64,000 bases of DNA, from positions 12,911,001-12,975,000 of the forward strand of contig NC_135553.1 in the NCBI RefSeq assembly GCF_964340395.1, read 5' to 3'. Source of the stretch: Glandiceps talaboti (taxonomy: Eukaryota > Hemichordata > Enteropneusta > Spengelidae). The translations under genes were made by a program, and so were the position numbers. Below are positions 37,863 through 51,765 of the stretch, one piece after another; position 1 is the first letter of the stretch, and each line of letters begins with the position of its first letter. The notes beneath the pieces were generated by a model. That model did not search any database. It saw only the letters and a list, made by a program, of their open reading frames with translations, and was not told the origin of the DNA.

Positions 37863-40800
37863 AGTCTCAGACCGTCTCTTCCAAAGACTGAATCCATCAT
37901 TTTATTATTCCATTAAATTCTTATAAACATAAAATATACAATACTCAAATGATTGGGTGATAAAGTAATCAGCACCATAAATGACTAAAACGGAAGTATT
38001 GCCGTCGCCTTAATTAAATGCAAATGATATTGACAAATATGAAAACTAGCCAAACAATGTTTCGGTCGGTAGTATCAAACATCCCATGAAGGGCGCGTAA
38101 ATTGACCTTTGCGGGGTTAATTTGATGTCTGTATGTGGCATGTGAAGTGCATTTCCCTTAGACAAAATGTGGCAAGAAACTGTACTCATTCAATCTTGCC
38201 ATCTTAAAGTGTAGAATGTCCAGTATCTTATTGGTTTCTGTGGTTGTGTCAAGCAGAAAAGGTGCACGGTACTGAGAAATTCGCTGTAAGTATACACACT
38301 GGCAAAGACATAACCTTAATGATGTAAGTTTTCAAGTTATAGCACTGCCAATGCTTTGGTATATTTTCCATTATGTGCCCCTAGGAATGATGTGGAGGAC
38401 TGTTAATCGTACACAAGAGTTAGATTATTTCATTTTGTTTATTTGTGTATAAGTAATACACGTGACGATTAAATAAACTATCATCTATGTAAGCAAATAT
38501 TCAGCAGTAAGAAGTGCATATGGATATAGAAAAGACAGCAGATAGTCCTGTCTACATACATACAGCAGACAGTACTCTCTACATACATACAACATATGGC
38601 AAAAACAATATACAGTAAGATGAAACGTGGATATAAGCAACAAAGAATATAAACTATCTAAATGTCACGCCAGCAAAGTTAAACATGCTATAATGGTACC
38701 GAATAGCGATTACTGAATTTTATCATGCCTCGCGTAATAATATTTTCTTACATGCGTAAGATTTGCTAAGATTATAAAAGGACGTGGGCGGAAGTGTAAT
38801 GTGTATTTAAGTATTATATATTAAAATAGATTAAAGAATATGAAGGATGTACACATGTTCGAATATGATTGCTTAGTTCGCTGAGTGAGTAGCTGTACAC
38901 TAGATAAATACTTATGTAGGAAAATTGTATGATTCCAATTGTACCTTACTGTCATATTTATATCTAGACTATTACTATTCAATAAAACTAAGGTAACCAT
39001 CGTTTAAAACAATATTCCGATTAGTTAAAATGTTGAGACGCAATAATTGACAATGTATTGAGCTCAGTGTAAGGCCAGAAGCTTCATTATATAACATAAC
39101 AATTTTTTTTGACAGGATAGTTGACGCTCATGCTGAAAGTGAAAAACATCAAAATAGTCGTGGTCATAGAGGAGCTTTCATAATATCTATTAACATAAAG
39201 AAGTTCCATTTATTATTGTGAGCAGAGCGGCGCTATTCTAAAACTACATGAACTTACTGAAAGAAAAAACTACAAATTTATCAATTGAGAAGGCAAACAA
39301 TGATACAACGTTATTTTCTACCGTCTACAATTGATAGGTACTTTCCATGTTTGGCTTCAACATTTAAAATTCAGTAGTCAGTTTGAATTGGCCTTGTACA
39401 CAGTCATCAGCATAAATATTTAATACGGCTATTTACAAATGATGGAAATGAGTACAAATTTGGCACACAGGACAAGGTCAGTATTTGTTATGCAGTTGTA
39501 AAGTTTACCTCTGCAATATTTATATTCAACACTGTTACTCAGCAACTCAGGTGCAACCTTTAATGTCTTTAGCCAGAAACACGGAACTTGACTACCGTAT
39601 TTGGCAAAATAACATTTACTTGCGGCATAAATACCTCACACAGGTCGCATTTGAACCCCCCCCCCATAACTATTGAAGGCCACTTTAATGTTTAAGTAAA
39701 CGGTGAATGTTTATAGTCATTCAGTCAAGCATAGCTTTGATAAAAACAATACAAAACTTATCCATTTCCACGCTTTGCTTTTCGATTCTCACTATAAATC
39801 ACTCCTTCGGGATTTTCCCTCACAATGCTAGGTATTTTTCAGATAAAATATCTATCAGTGTCGAAAAACGAAAATCCACGGTGAAATGCAAAACACTGCG
39901 TATAAGTTCAAGTATTATGAACATAAAAGCATTATAGTGCACTTTTCTCGATACGTTACAATGGGTTTGCTTTTAAAGTGACCATCAATCTTAACATGCA
40001 AATATATTTATCTCGCGGTAATGCTTATCTGATTTTACTTTGGGCAGAAATGAGAATGGAACACAATTCCAACAACGCCGCTTGTAGATTAGGTAAACGT
40101 GCTTACATTTGATTCATTAAACGGATTTGTACAATGTATAATCATGCCATTTTAAAGGCTCCAAGTGACACATTGTATATAAAATAAATTACAACCCGAG
40201 ATTGGGTTCTTTCAAATTTAAATGTTCGAAAACAAGATAATTTGTGAATGGTTCAGGTTTAGAAGCGCGGCAAATATTTCCATGCCAAACTGGGACTGGA
40301 TACTATCCTTTGGATCCATAAAGGGAAAATGTGGGAAGTGCTTTCGAAAGTTCGTTTGTGAAATGATAACTCGTTTCATTATCTAAAATAATTTCTTTCT
40401 AACATATTCTGTATAATTGCCCATTTTAGGCTTTGGATGCGAACATTTGTTAGGTTTTGTTTTTAAAGTAGTAAACCAGCTGTTCTCTGTCATTAAGATT
40501 TAATAGTTAAATATTTAACTCTAGTCATTATCCACATTATATTTCGTTGGTGTGACCCTATCACTTTCTAATGGCTTAAACTACTTAAAGGTCACCTCTG
40601 TGTGATTTAATTGATATTCAAGGTTCACGTTGAAGCAGGTGTGTCCTGCTCTTAGATATTGAAACAAGCTAAATGATTTGCAATTAGTATAAATCAAAAT
40701 TTGCAGAGACGTTGCTAATGAGATTAATTAACCTTGCCTTAGTACTTCGTTAAGATGTGGAACCAGATGAAGACAGGTATAAGTGATGCTAAGTTTTCAA

Positions 40801-41911
40801 CCCATGTTAGTGGAAGTGTTGTAGTTAGACAGTACGTCTTGATGTAATACTTAAGTGTTGATTAATATTTTGAACTTAGTTTACTTAGCATAGAAGTATC
40901 AGGATCGAACTTAAAGTAATGTTTGAGATGTAATGTTGTATATTCAACGTACTTAGTCTATAGAATTGACAGTATTTGGATAGCAGCATAACAATGCATT
41001 CCCTGGTATTGATATTCGGTCACGTACAAAGTAATATAATGTGAGTGTATTTACAACCAATGTTCATGAAGTTTGCTGTTATTAAACATTATTTGCTAAA
41101 AGAACATTTTTAAAATTAAGCACACCATTTTTACTTCATAATCAAATTGGTAGATTTCGACTATTTCTGATTTTCTGGGCCCATGTAATGTTAAACACGC
41201 CCATCAGTAAAACTAGGAAAGTTATGAATAGTTCATACTATGAACACTTTTATCCCCGGCATGGTGAGGAAAAAGGTTGAGGTTTTTCAATTCGCATTTC
41301 TCAGAAAATTACTTAGTAGAGATGAAATGAATGAATTCATAAAATCTCTATGTAACACCTTTATTTCATATTGTTTAATTCCCTAAAAATGAGAACATCA
41401 CTAGTAAGATCGAGTCAGAAATGATCAATAGCCACTTCATAAAAGGTATCAAAGGATATATGCAGGTGGGAATTTGTTACCGAATACAGCCAGAACAGGG
41501 GATTATTTAGTTTGCTTCTGGCCCGCAAATCTTCTTTGTGAAAATACCAGATAGGAGGCGACGTCTGTTCATATTTCATGGTAACGGCTTTTGGAAACAA
41601 CATCTACCCATATCGGATAAATATTGCATGATATAAGAAATCATTTATGAACTTATGATAATTCACTTGTTGACAATGTAAAGCCCCCGAATGTTACGAA
41701 TGCTCATATTCAATAAAAAATACTAAAGACTTGGAACGGTTTAATAAAATGTGTGGATATCGACATTTTCACACCTACAAAGGGATAATATTGTTGAGGA
41801 AAAATGCCAAAATGTGTTTGAAAACCAAAAAGCGACAATCAAAATCATCATTGGCAATATATTTAATATTTTAATTTCTTTGATTTCCAATATTGTTACC
41901 TACGAATGTAT
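37863..41911. other. Gene-free AT-rich stretch
   Basis: Only a 27-bp two-copy tandem duplication (CAGCAGA... at 38536 and 38563) and a short C-run near 39655-39665 stand out. No coding signal. Confidence 0.55.
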
Positions 41912-41990
41912 GTACCTACCTACCTACCTACCCATCTACCTACCTACCTACCTGCCTGCCTGGATTCCTGCATACACAAATACAGACGCT

Positions 41991-42034
<44 letters not shown>

Positions 42035-42058
42035 TACCTACCTACATACATACATACA

Positions 42059-42092
<34 letters not shown>

Positions 42093-42204
42093 CATACATA
42101 CATACATACATACATACATACATACGTACATACGTACATACATAAATACATGTACATACATACATACATACATACATATACATACATACATACATACATG
42201 CATG

Positions 42205-42266
<62 letters not shown>
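41912..42266. repeat. Compound (TACC)n-(CA)n-(TACA)n-(TA)n microsatellite
   Basis: Blocks in order: TACC (41912-41960), CA (42000-42031), TACA with TACG variants (about 42040-42200), then TA (about 42206-42266). It explains overlapping frames of 75-178 codons (Thr-Tyr-Ile-His and Ile-Tyr repeats) on both strands. Confidence 0.97.
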
Positions 42267-42269
<3 letters not shown>

Positions 42270-42654
42270 TTGAATTGTTATTCTTGAAAAATGGCATGGC
42301 GCGACAATGTATGGAGAAAATAGTCAAATGTCAGACGAAATGCCATATTACACCCTTGTCATATCTTTTTGAAAATGTCATTCTATCTATAGTACTATAC
42401 ATTTAGGACGTTATAAGGATTCTGTACTTATACATGGCATTTAGATTTACATTATATTAGACAACCCAAAGCAAATCTTACAGATACTCCTGATTAACAG
42501 TTACTCCACCCGATTTCAAAGACAACTGATTATGTCTATCTCTAAATAATTATGTCTATCTTTAAATATTTACTGTTTTGCAGCAGCAATCTTATATATG
42601 ATTCATATTTCTTTGTCATTATCGTAAAACGCCACTGAAAAAATCTAATATTCA
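42267..42654. other. Gene-free stretch
   Basis: A 20-bp-period partial duplication (AATTATGTCTATCT-like at about 42529 and 42548) is visible. Nothing else. Confidence 0.6.
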
Positions 42655-43007
42655 TTTTCATCTCGGGCTGTGAGCCATTTAAATAGTGTATATAGTTTTG
42701 ATGTTGATCTGTTCTCTAGTTTTTGGGTTTTTAAAACCCAAGCGTCCACTGTTCTTTTATCTCTTGCTGATAAGCCTGTCGTTGTTGAATGTATGTGATG
42801 TCGGTCAGACGGTTGTTTCGTTTTTTGATATGTTGAGTGTTTTTCTTTGTTCTCTCTCCTTTCTAAGTTTTTTTATCATGCCATGTTTATTTGTTCTGTA
42901 CATTTTGATTGACGGCCTCCAGTTATTGGGCTCTGCCTGTTGGATGTCAGTATAAATAAACAAACAAATAAATAAATGAATGAATAAATAAATAAATAAA
43001 TAAATAA
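42655..43007 (+). mobile_element. Probable retroposon 3' untranslated end with (AAAT)n tail
   Basis: A T-rich segment ends in a distinctive non-repetitive block (GGGCTCTGCCTGTTGGATGT) directly followed by TATAAATAAACAAACAAATAAATAAATGAATGAATAAAT repeats at 42953-43007. A unique 3' block abutting a simple-repeat tail is how many CR1/L2/RTE-type LINE insertions and their SINE partners end. No reverse transcriptase frame remains upstream: the 89-codon frame at 42686-42955 is hydrophobic only because of the T-rich sequence. Inference from architecture; family not identified. Confidence 0.4.
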
Positions 43008-43263
43008 TGTTTACACTGCAATGTACTATTACCATAATAAAAGTCTGTGTATAATAATAACCTAAATAAATTCACATTTGTAGTAATAATAACGCCAGTG
43101 TGATTATTCGTAACAGTAGTTTTGTTGTATCTGTAGGGACTCTGATGTTTTAGTCACAAGCGATAGTTTCACCCTTCCCATTCACAGACATTTGGTAAAT
43201 TTTGTTATCCGAAATGACTTTTTTTCTAATTACTAATTCTGACAAAATGATATGCTACCAAAC

Positions 43264-44803
<1,540 letters not shown>

Positions 44804-44855
44804 TGTCTGTCTGTCCGTCTGTCAGTCAGTCAGTCAGTCTGTCTGTCTGTCTGTC
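44804..44855. repeat. (TGTC)n/(CAGT)n microsatellite
   Basis: TGTC units, one CGTC, then CAGT units, then TGTC again, ending in TCGACAGAC, which forms a small inverted repeat with the preceding GTCTGTC. Confidence 0.95.
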
Positions 44856-45839
44856 GACAGACTATTATTGCCTAATAACAAACTCATATACAAGTTTGTA
44901 TCTTTATATCTTCATTAAAGCAACCGACTTTCACTTTACATGTAATGATTATAGCCAATATGCGAACCTATATGTCTGCCTACCGGTACTTGATATATTA
45001 CGATATATTAAAAATTATACTTTCACACCTGGTGATTACTTGAAATCATACTAAATATACTATAATTAAGTGAATCTAAAGGAAACCCGTTAATCAATTC
45101 TGTACTATAGAGAGTCACATAGTGGATCGTTGTACGTTTGCAGAAGTGTTTATGAAGTAAGAAAAGGTCTTTGAGACCACACATAAAGAGACTGGGTTGC
45201 ATTGTTGCTCTCAGTTATTTCAAGGAAAGTCTTGGAGATGAATACTGTTGTATATATTAGGGACTTCCAAATCAGATGGCCAAATACACTGATATGTATA
45301 TATAAATGGGTCGAATATAGGACAAAGCTGTAATGGGGATTGAAATAGATTACTGTTGTCATTTCTTAACGATATATTTATCAAACGATCAGACTAATGG
45401 CTACGTGGTAAGTGGTCGGTATTTAAAAGGACTCCCATTTATTTTCTATACTGAGAAATCTGATTTCATACTAGATCTTATTTGAATCTCAACAATCTCA
45501 AGTAAAAATAACAAACGAAACAGCTTATTCAAACTCATGAATAATACACCTTCACCTCTTTCTATACATTTAAACATATGATTTCGTACTTTTTTTTGAA
45601 ATTATTCATTTCAATACTCCGACCTATTCAGTAAGAAAAGTAATAAAAGAAACAGGTTTCATATACACGATTAGCACGGTCACAAAGGCGCTTATCACGA
45701 TTATTATACAGAAATAAAGGATGCATCAAATTGTAATCAACAATGTATTGAACATATGGTACTACATTACGTAGGTTCTAGGCGACCTTTGCTGATGTTC
45801 TTAAGCATTGTTCATTTCTACCTTCTGATAGGGTATATA

Positions 45840-45840
<1 letters not shown>

Positions 45841-45878
<38 letters not shown>
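45841..45878. repeat. (CTGT)n microsatellite
   Basis: About nine CTGT units immediately after a TATATAT string and immediately before the degenerate tandem repeat at 45885. The flank 44856-45840 holds no recognised feature. Confidence 0.95.
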
Positions 45879-45884
45879 TTATGT

Positions 45885-46720
45885 GCATAATTAACGATTC
45901 TTGGTAATAAGGCTCTATCTTAAGAATACAGTTTGCAAATTCCATATAACGCTGTACAAACATTGCCAATATCAAAGCGCAAGTGTAGTTTACAGTTTGT
46001 TGATGTACCTTTAAGTTTACATAAATTATCAACATGATCAATGATTTCTGGTAATTAAGTATTATCTAAATTATACAAGAATTGAATTACATATTATCAC
46101 GTTTTTGGATGCAGTTTAATTTTTAATGAGTAATTTGCATAATTATTTATGTTTTGTAATCAGGCAATATCTAAAGAGTGCAATTTTTAAATTTCATAGT
46201 TTGGTTCATACAGTGACAAAACAATAAAAGCACATACATTATAAAGCTTTAAAATGTAGCTGTCTGTATTAGTGTGTACTTTGCATAATCATCAATTTTG
46301 GTAATTATGCAGCGCTAGTATTTTATGAATGGAAACTTCAAATTTCATATCCGAACTGTCTGCATATCCGAACAAAATCGATGTCCCCCCCTTGAGTTCG
46401 GATAATTGGAGATTTACTGTAATATGTTACGTGAATCGATTGTAAGATAGAAAGCGCACATTTCCAATATCACTTGATGATGCAGTTGTTAATTTTATGG
46501 AGTCATTTGCCTCATTTTCTTAATGATTTTGTTTTTCACAATACCTTAATGCATGCTTCACAAATTGTTTATGACTTGGTATATACATTGCTGATGACAA
46601 AGGGTATAGGAATCACAAGCAATGATTGTGAAGGAATTCATCCAGTTTACATCTTGCTAGATTCAGTTGAGTTGAAATTGCTCCTTTGTTTGCAATCTCT
46701 ACGCACTACCACATGAATTG
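45885..46720. repeat. Degenerate long tandem repeat (about 120-220 bp spacing)
   Basis: A recurring phrase set is visible: GCATAATTA or a variant, then GGTAATTA, then a TATCT/TATTTT segment, then CAAATTTCATA-like, then TTGGT and ATACA, and in some copies TGCAGTT-TAATTTTTAATGAG before the next start. Starts fall near 45885, 46018, 46137, 46283 and 46509. Copies are strongly diverged, so this is an old array. The transposon end at 46345-46421 interrupts the fourth copy. Confidence 0.6.
46345..46421 (-). mobile_element. Probable Tigger/pogo-like DNA transposon end
   Basis: Read on the minus strand from 46421, TA is followed by CAGTAAATCTCC and ATTATCCGAAC. That matches the TA target plus CAG-starting inverted repeat with an ATTATCCGAAC core typical of Tigger/pogo-group elements as I know them. 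TCCGAAC recurs at about 46350 and 46367 in the opposite sense, suggesting a short MITE or collapsed ends. No transposase is present. Confidence 0.45.
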
Positions 46721-47650
46721 AATGCTTCTATTGCCTATAGTGTACAATAACAAGGAGATCACATTATAGCAACATATTTTGATGAAATATCACAACTGTT
46801 ACCTAATATTGAAAATGTTGAATTCAAAATATCCAGACAGATTAAAAGAATTATAGATCAATTTAACATTCACATGTGGATTTTCATCATACATTACGAG
46901 TCTGTCTGAGGCTATATTTACCTGAATATGGATGTGCGCACAACAGATACCATTTTGGTGTTCAGGATAGTGCCACAACCTACTATAGTTGCATAGATCA
47001 TAAATTGTTGAGTTATTTCTTTATCTTGAGACATCAGCTGTCATTTTAAATAAATATTCTTTATTGTTCAATTTTCTAATGGCAAAAGTGAAGGGGGAAT
47101 TCCAATAAAATATTGCTCGATTGTAGAGGTAACAGCCCTTCCAGAAGATCAAATTTAAAGTTCTTGAATATCTAAAGAGACGTCACGTGATGAATTCATT
47201 GATTTATAGAACATTTCTGTTCTTGTAGAAATATAATATCTTATACCAGTAGCATAAAATCAGCACTATTGTAAAATGAGAACACCGTACACTGTCTGGG
47301 TTTTACTAATTTTGAATTTGAAACATAACGGCAAGTACTCAGTTGCAATTTGACATTACACGCTTTGTGTGTTAGCTTCTAACATATTTGACTATCTCAA
47401 TGCTCCACAGTGCAATCGTCTCCTCAATGAGCATGACTTATTTCGTAATTAATGAATTAATTAACCACATGTATCCTTAAATATGACTTTAAGCTCACGT
47501 TCGTAGATCACGCGAGACCATACCACAGACTGTGCATTATCATTACGACAACAAAAACGTGAATGTTACATTTAGCATTGGGATAACATAACCTGAAAGC
47601 AGAGTATGTGGACGTTAGTTTGCGAGCACAAATATAAAACACCACACACG
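46721..47650. other. Gene-free AT-rich stretch
   Basis: Nothing recognisable. Confidence 0.6.
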
Positions 47651-47651
47651 C

Positions 47652-47692
<41 letters not shown>

Positions 47693-47712
47693 CAAACAAG
47701 CAAACAAACACA
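47651..47712. repeat. (CAGA)n-(CAAA)n microsatellite
   Basis: About ten CAGA units followed by CAAG/CAAA units. The reverse reading gives the false Cys-Leu-Ser-Val frame. Confidence 0.95.
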
Positions 47713-50076
47713 TATAAAGGAAAACGCACAAAAACGGATAAGATAATACCAGGAACTATTAGGTACATGCAACATGCACATTTGTACTTTCACAACTAGA
47801 TGATATTCATGCAAATAACGATAGCTATCACCACAAAGTCAGTCTTCTTGTACTGTTGATATGCGTGCCAAACATTCAATAATCCTACCTTACATAAATC
47901 AACCCTTTTTATATCCTTTTGTTGCTATAGTTACATTTGATATATTTTGATTTACAGTCACGCTAGATATAGTGATACTGTATTATCTTTTTGTTAGTAT
48001 CATAATATATACTTCAAATAGTACTATCATATTATTTGGCATTTCGCGTCATGCTTCTGCCAATCAACCGTGAATTTTTTACTTTATCTAAAAATAGGGG
48101 TAACGTTATAGTTTGTCAAAGAATGCCACATATATTACTAGAGTAAGGTCAGGCCCAATCGTAACTGGTAGAATCGTGTTACATTGTTCTTCAGCTCTAC
48201 CCTATTCAATGGATTTAGGTTTACTGTTCGTGATATCAATAACAGGGTGGAAGACCTCCATGAAGTTAGAAAAACTCGACTTAAGTAAAGTATGATTTAA
48301 ACACAATATAATTGGCTCCTTAAGGAACCAAACAAGAAAAGGTATAAGGTATCGCATTGATCTATCATGGAAGTAAGTATGTGAATGACAGCAATCTGAA
48401 CTATTTGGAAAAAGTCAAAGTCACTCAGCTGAAACATTCGCAATATCCTTTATCGATGCAAAGCACATACTAATTAGGATCAGTAGTGTACTAAATATTT
48501 CAGGGAAGAGGATTACAAAATCTTCTTCACGTTTTAAGTTCAATTTTCTTGTGTTTAGATAGAAAAGTACACCCCTGAGTGATACTAGTGATTATGGAAT
48601 CATAGGAAATAATCTATTAGAACTCTCTCCCGACTATTTGTTCAATGCTCGTGATAACAGATCTGGAAAAAAATGAAGAAGGCTCCCTAGGCTCTTTGAA
48701 AGAAATCAAACGATGTTCTGGCCTAGGTAATACAATCTACATCGCTGAAACTATATATCATTCAGCCCATGATACAGTGTGTGTACGTTTTAAATACATC
48801 TTTGAAAAAGTAGACGATTCTAGACGATAATGTCTTATTTTAAAAAATCCATAAAGCGATGTCTTAAATGCAAGGTCAAAGTTAATGTTTTTTAAACACC
48901 TACAGATTGCATATTTAAGAACAGAATACAATTACGGATACTTAAGACGCCAGAAGTAGGACAAAATGACAGATTGCTAAATCCAATTTGCGTCATCAAG
49001 AAAAAATACAAGGCACCAATGATTTTCGTCTTTGTTTCAAAGAGCAGTGTTTGGATCCAAGGTCATCTTATTAGTTTCGTCTTAATAAGGATTACATGGG
49101 ATCATTCCTATTCCCATTACTCAGGATCATCGTTCTGGCCAAAGTTGTTCTACAGCTCTGCAAACAACCTTTCGTTATTCCTATGTTTTCACTCTAATCC
49201 GAAGTGGGCCTTTCAGCATTTACTCTTTCGATAGTAACATAAATATATGATGAACAAGAATATTAAATCCCAGCTTCAATTTTAGTTATAACAATTACCT
49301 TTCTGGTTTGAATGGAATTTGCATTTTTTTACTGGATTAAACACATACCCACGCCGTTTACCCTCCTAAAGTAAATGCATTACTTAAATTGTTAGGCAGA
49401 ATTCCTCGTCTTTAAAAAAAAATACACGTGTTGTTTGTACTATAGGCATAATCCTTGATAATAGCCCTTTAATGTTCCATATTAATCACTGTAGTTGAGT
49501 AACTTTGCATGGCAGGCGTATCTATCTATAGAAGCAAAACAAACAGTCGTATGTAGCGTCTACTTCCAGGGGCCCTATATTAAATACCCGGTCATTTCTG
49601 TCGTCTGTGTTAGTTGATCTAGGAATATTAAAATAAATAAAAAGGATAAAATTGTCTCGTTTATAAGTCATGACATCGGTTATAATATATGTTCTCTTAC
49701 GTAAGAGATGACCCGAGTGTCAAACAGAAAAAAAAACACACGCTCAAATATTACTAGCACGGCTATATTTTCTATCGATGGGTGTAACGATGATAGTTAA
49801 TAAATCTGATTCTGATATTTTAACGGTAGACATAGGTACTCTATCGAGAGCACATGTTTCCTCACCCAATGCAAGGCGCCATTGTTCTATTATGTATGAT
49901 TCGTCTTCAGATAATTTTACCTCTAGCTATAGATCGTTCTCAGTCTCAATGTTATCGAAGGTGCTTACAGACCAGTGATCAAGTTCGTTGCATCATAGAC
50001 GTTGAAAAAAAGACTCTCTCCAACGTCTGTGGCTGAAATGGAGCAGAAACCAAAGAGGTGAAACCTTCGATTTTCC
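47713..50076. other. Gene-free stretch, probably intron or 3' of the receptor exon
   Basis: No microsatellites or elements. If the receptor exon at 51205-51720 belongs to an active minus-strand gene, this lies downstream and would be intronic. I could not find a convincing next exon. A 14-bp palindrome CTCTTACGTAAGAG lies near 49693. Confidence 0.5.
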
Positions 50077-50121
50077 CCTACCCTACCCCACCCTACTCTA
50101 CTCTACTCTACTCTACTCTAT
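50077..50121. repeat. (CTACC)n/(CTACT)n pentanucleotide microsatellite
   Basis: CTACC units change to about six CTACT units. Confidence 0.95.
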
Positions 50122-51204
50122 GCTTTTTAGATTTTGAAGTTTACATCCCATAAGTAATTATGCATGCTCCCGTAACTTACAGATTAACTAAACCTGTTTT
50201 TAAACTCATATACGACATATTGCACTTTTATGGGGTTTATGCGACTGAAGCAATGTGAATCTGTCAAAGGAAGAGATTTTAAGTGCAACGAACCGTTCTC
50301 TCATAACTTATTGAAAAGCTACACAAGTGCAAGGAGCTATGGGGTAGCTATAAATAACGTAACTCATTAACAATTTTACCATTAGAGAGGGTAGATATCG
50401 CTAACATCACAAACTGTTAAAAATAGCTTCGATAATTACACCGTACACTTGGCAATGGCATTTCACAACAGTCATGGACAATGTAGTAACACTAAATTGT
50501 GGTTCGGTTTCTGTAATCTACAATTTTTTTTTTGCATCGGGTGATTATGTGAGTGTTAATCAAACAGATCAATACTTAAAAATGACATGTATGTACATCG
50601 TAATCCGTCTAACGCTCACTATGGCTTGACTTAAGTAATTATATTCTGAAATTCTATTTTTTTTTACTGAAACTGGAACTCTTTCGGTTCGAATGTTATT
50701 GAGTATATGTGAGCACATTTACTTAATATTCTGTACCTAGATTTACTCTCCATACTCTTGTTCAAATGATGAAAATTTAAACTCTGTCAGACTCGTAATG
50801 TCATCATTAAAACTTATTTAAACGGTTTGTTTGCCTAATAAGCTCCTGCAAAGTTGACTTGCTATGAAGTAAAAAATGATGAATTAATTATCGCGTTTAA
50901 TCTAGTTGTAGCATAATTAAAACTAATTAAATATTCATCATGACTACAGCGTTTATGGATGTCTTAATATCTAGGCGAACCAGTTGAGCGTGCAGGGCGA
51001 CAGTTTGTTTTGAGTCCACAGTGACAACCGTTGCGTTAGTTGAATTAATTATTCAACTCGGATATAAGTTGGATATTCCGTCGAGGTTGGTTCTGTCCAC
51101 TGAAATGGATCGTGAACAAGAGACAGCAATACATCTTACAATATTTACATCAAACTCCAACGCAAGTTACGAATACAGATACGAAAACACAGAAATACAC
51201 TTAC
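50122..51204 (-). other. Probable first intron of the receptor gene (5' part)
   Basis: The canonical donor GTAAGT on the minus strand is at 51204 downward. Downstream sequence is AT-rich with no recognised exon. The intron therefore appears at least several kilobases long. Confidence 0.45.
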
Positions 51205-51720
51205 CGTTGCTTCATAAAGAGTGGTAATGGGTAAACCTGGATTTAAACTGATGACGGGTAGTCCAAGATAAGCCGCGGTTGTAGCTACGTACTTTGCAGT
51301 GACATAGTTCTCTGCGTAATCGCTTTCGTCAGTAGCTAGTAGCAAGCCTTGTGTATTTTGAGGCAATAGTTCTTCACATAGTGAATGTATGATATCGTAA
51401 TAGTTTGGCATGTCGCTGTAATGAATGGATAACTCGACACTCGCTCTTGACTTTTTGGTGGAATTTGCAACCGTAGTTTGGAACATAGCGTCACTGATAT
51501 TGATCAGCATGTCCTGCTGCTTGAGACCAGTGACGAATGCCCCCAGTCTGACGACATCGGTGGACGTCCCATTTCGGACAAGGGCAAACCTTGGTATACG
51601 CATCAAATCGTCGCCACTGGGACTCGGTTGCAGTAATTCAACGTTCCTTCCCAGCGTGTCCCCACATCTACACAGCAAAAACACGGTGAACAGTGCCAAC
51701 ACACTCACAAACGTGATCAT
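51205..51720 (-). CDS. First coding exon, probable ionotropic glutamate (NMDA-type) receptor amino-terminal domain
   Basis: The minus-strand ATG at 51720 opens 172 codons in phase 0, ending with a canonical donor (AAGCAACG then GTAAGTG). Residues 1 to about 20 form a signal peptide (MITFVSVLALFTVFLLCRC). Possible N-glycosylation sites lie at Asn50 (NGT), Asn74 (NIS) and Asn86 (NST). About residues 113-164 read as a helix-strand-helix-strand pattern (LCEELLPQNTQGLLLATDES, then LGLPVISLNPGLP), which resembles the first lobe of type I periplasmic-binding-like (ANF receptor) domains, especially NMDA receptor N-terminal domains where a QGVV-like strand precedes a PI/VI strand. These domains bind ligands or modulators outside the cell. 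The ligand-binding and channel exons are not in view. Alternatives: another receptor with the same fold. Confidence 0.6.
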
Positions 51721-51756
51721 GATAGAAAGAGACGGTGGTACACAAGACAGTGGTGG

Positions 51757-51765
51757 ATATATATA
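51757..51765 (-). promoter_or_regulatory. Possible TATA-like element upstream of the receptor exon
   Basis: TATATATAT on the minus strand lies about 37 bases before the receptor ATG. A TATA box here would imply a very short 5' leader. Because AT-rich strings are common in this DNA and a 5' untranslated exon may exist, this is weak. Confidence 0.2.

Noticed and set aside
42686-42955. 89-codon hydrophobic frame as a membrane protein
   Set aside because: Hydrophobicity comes from T-rich 3'-untranslated-like sequence that ends in an AAAT tail.
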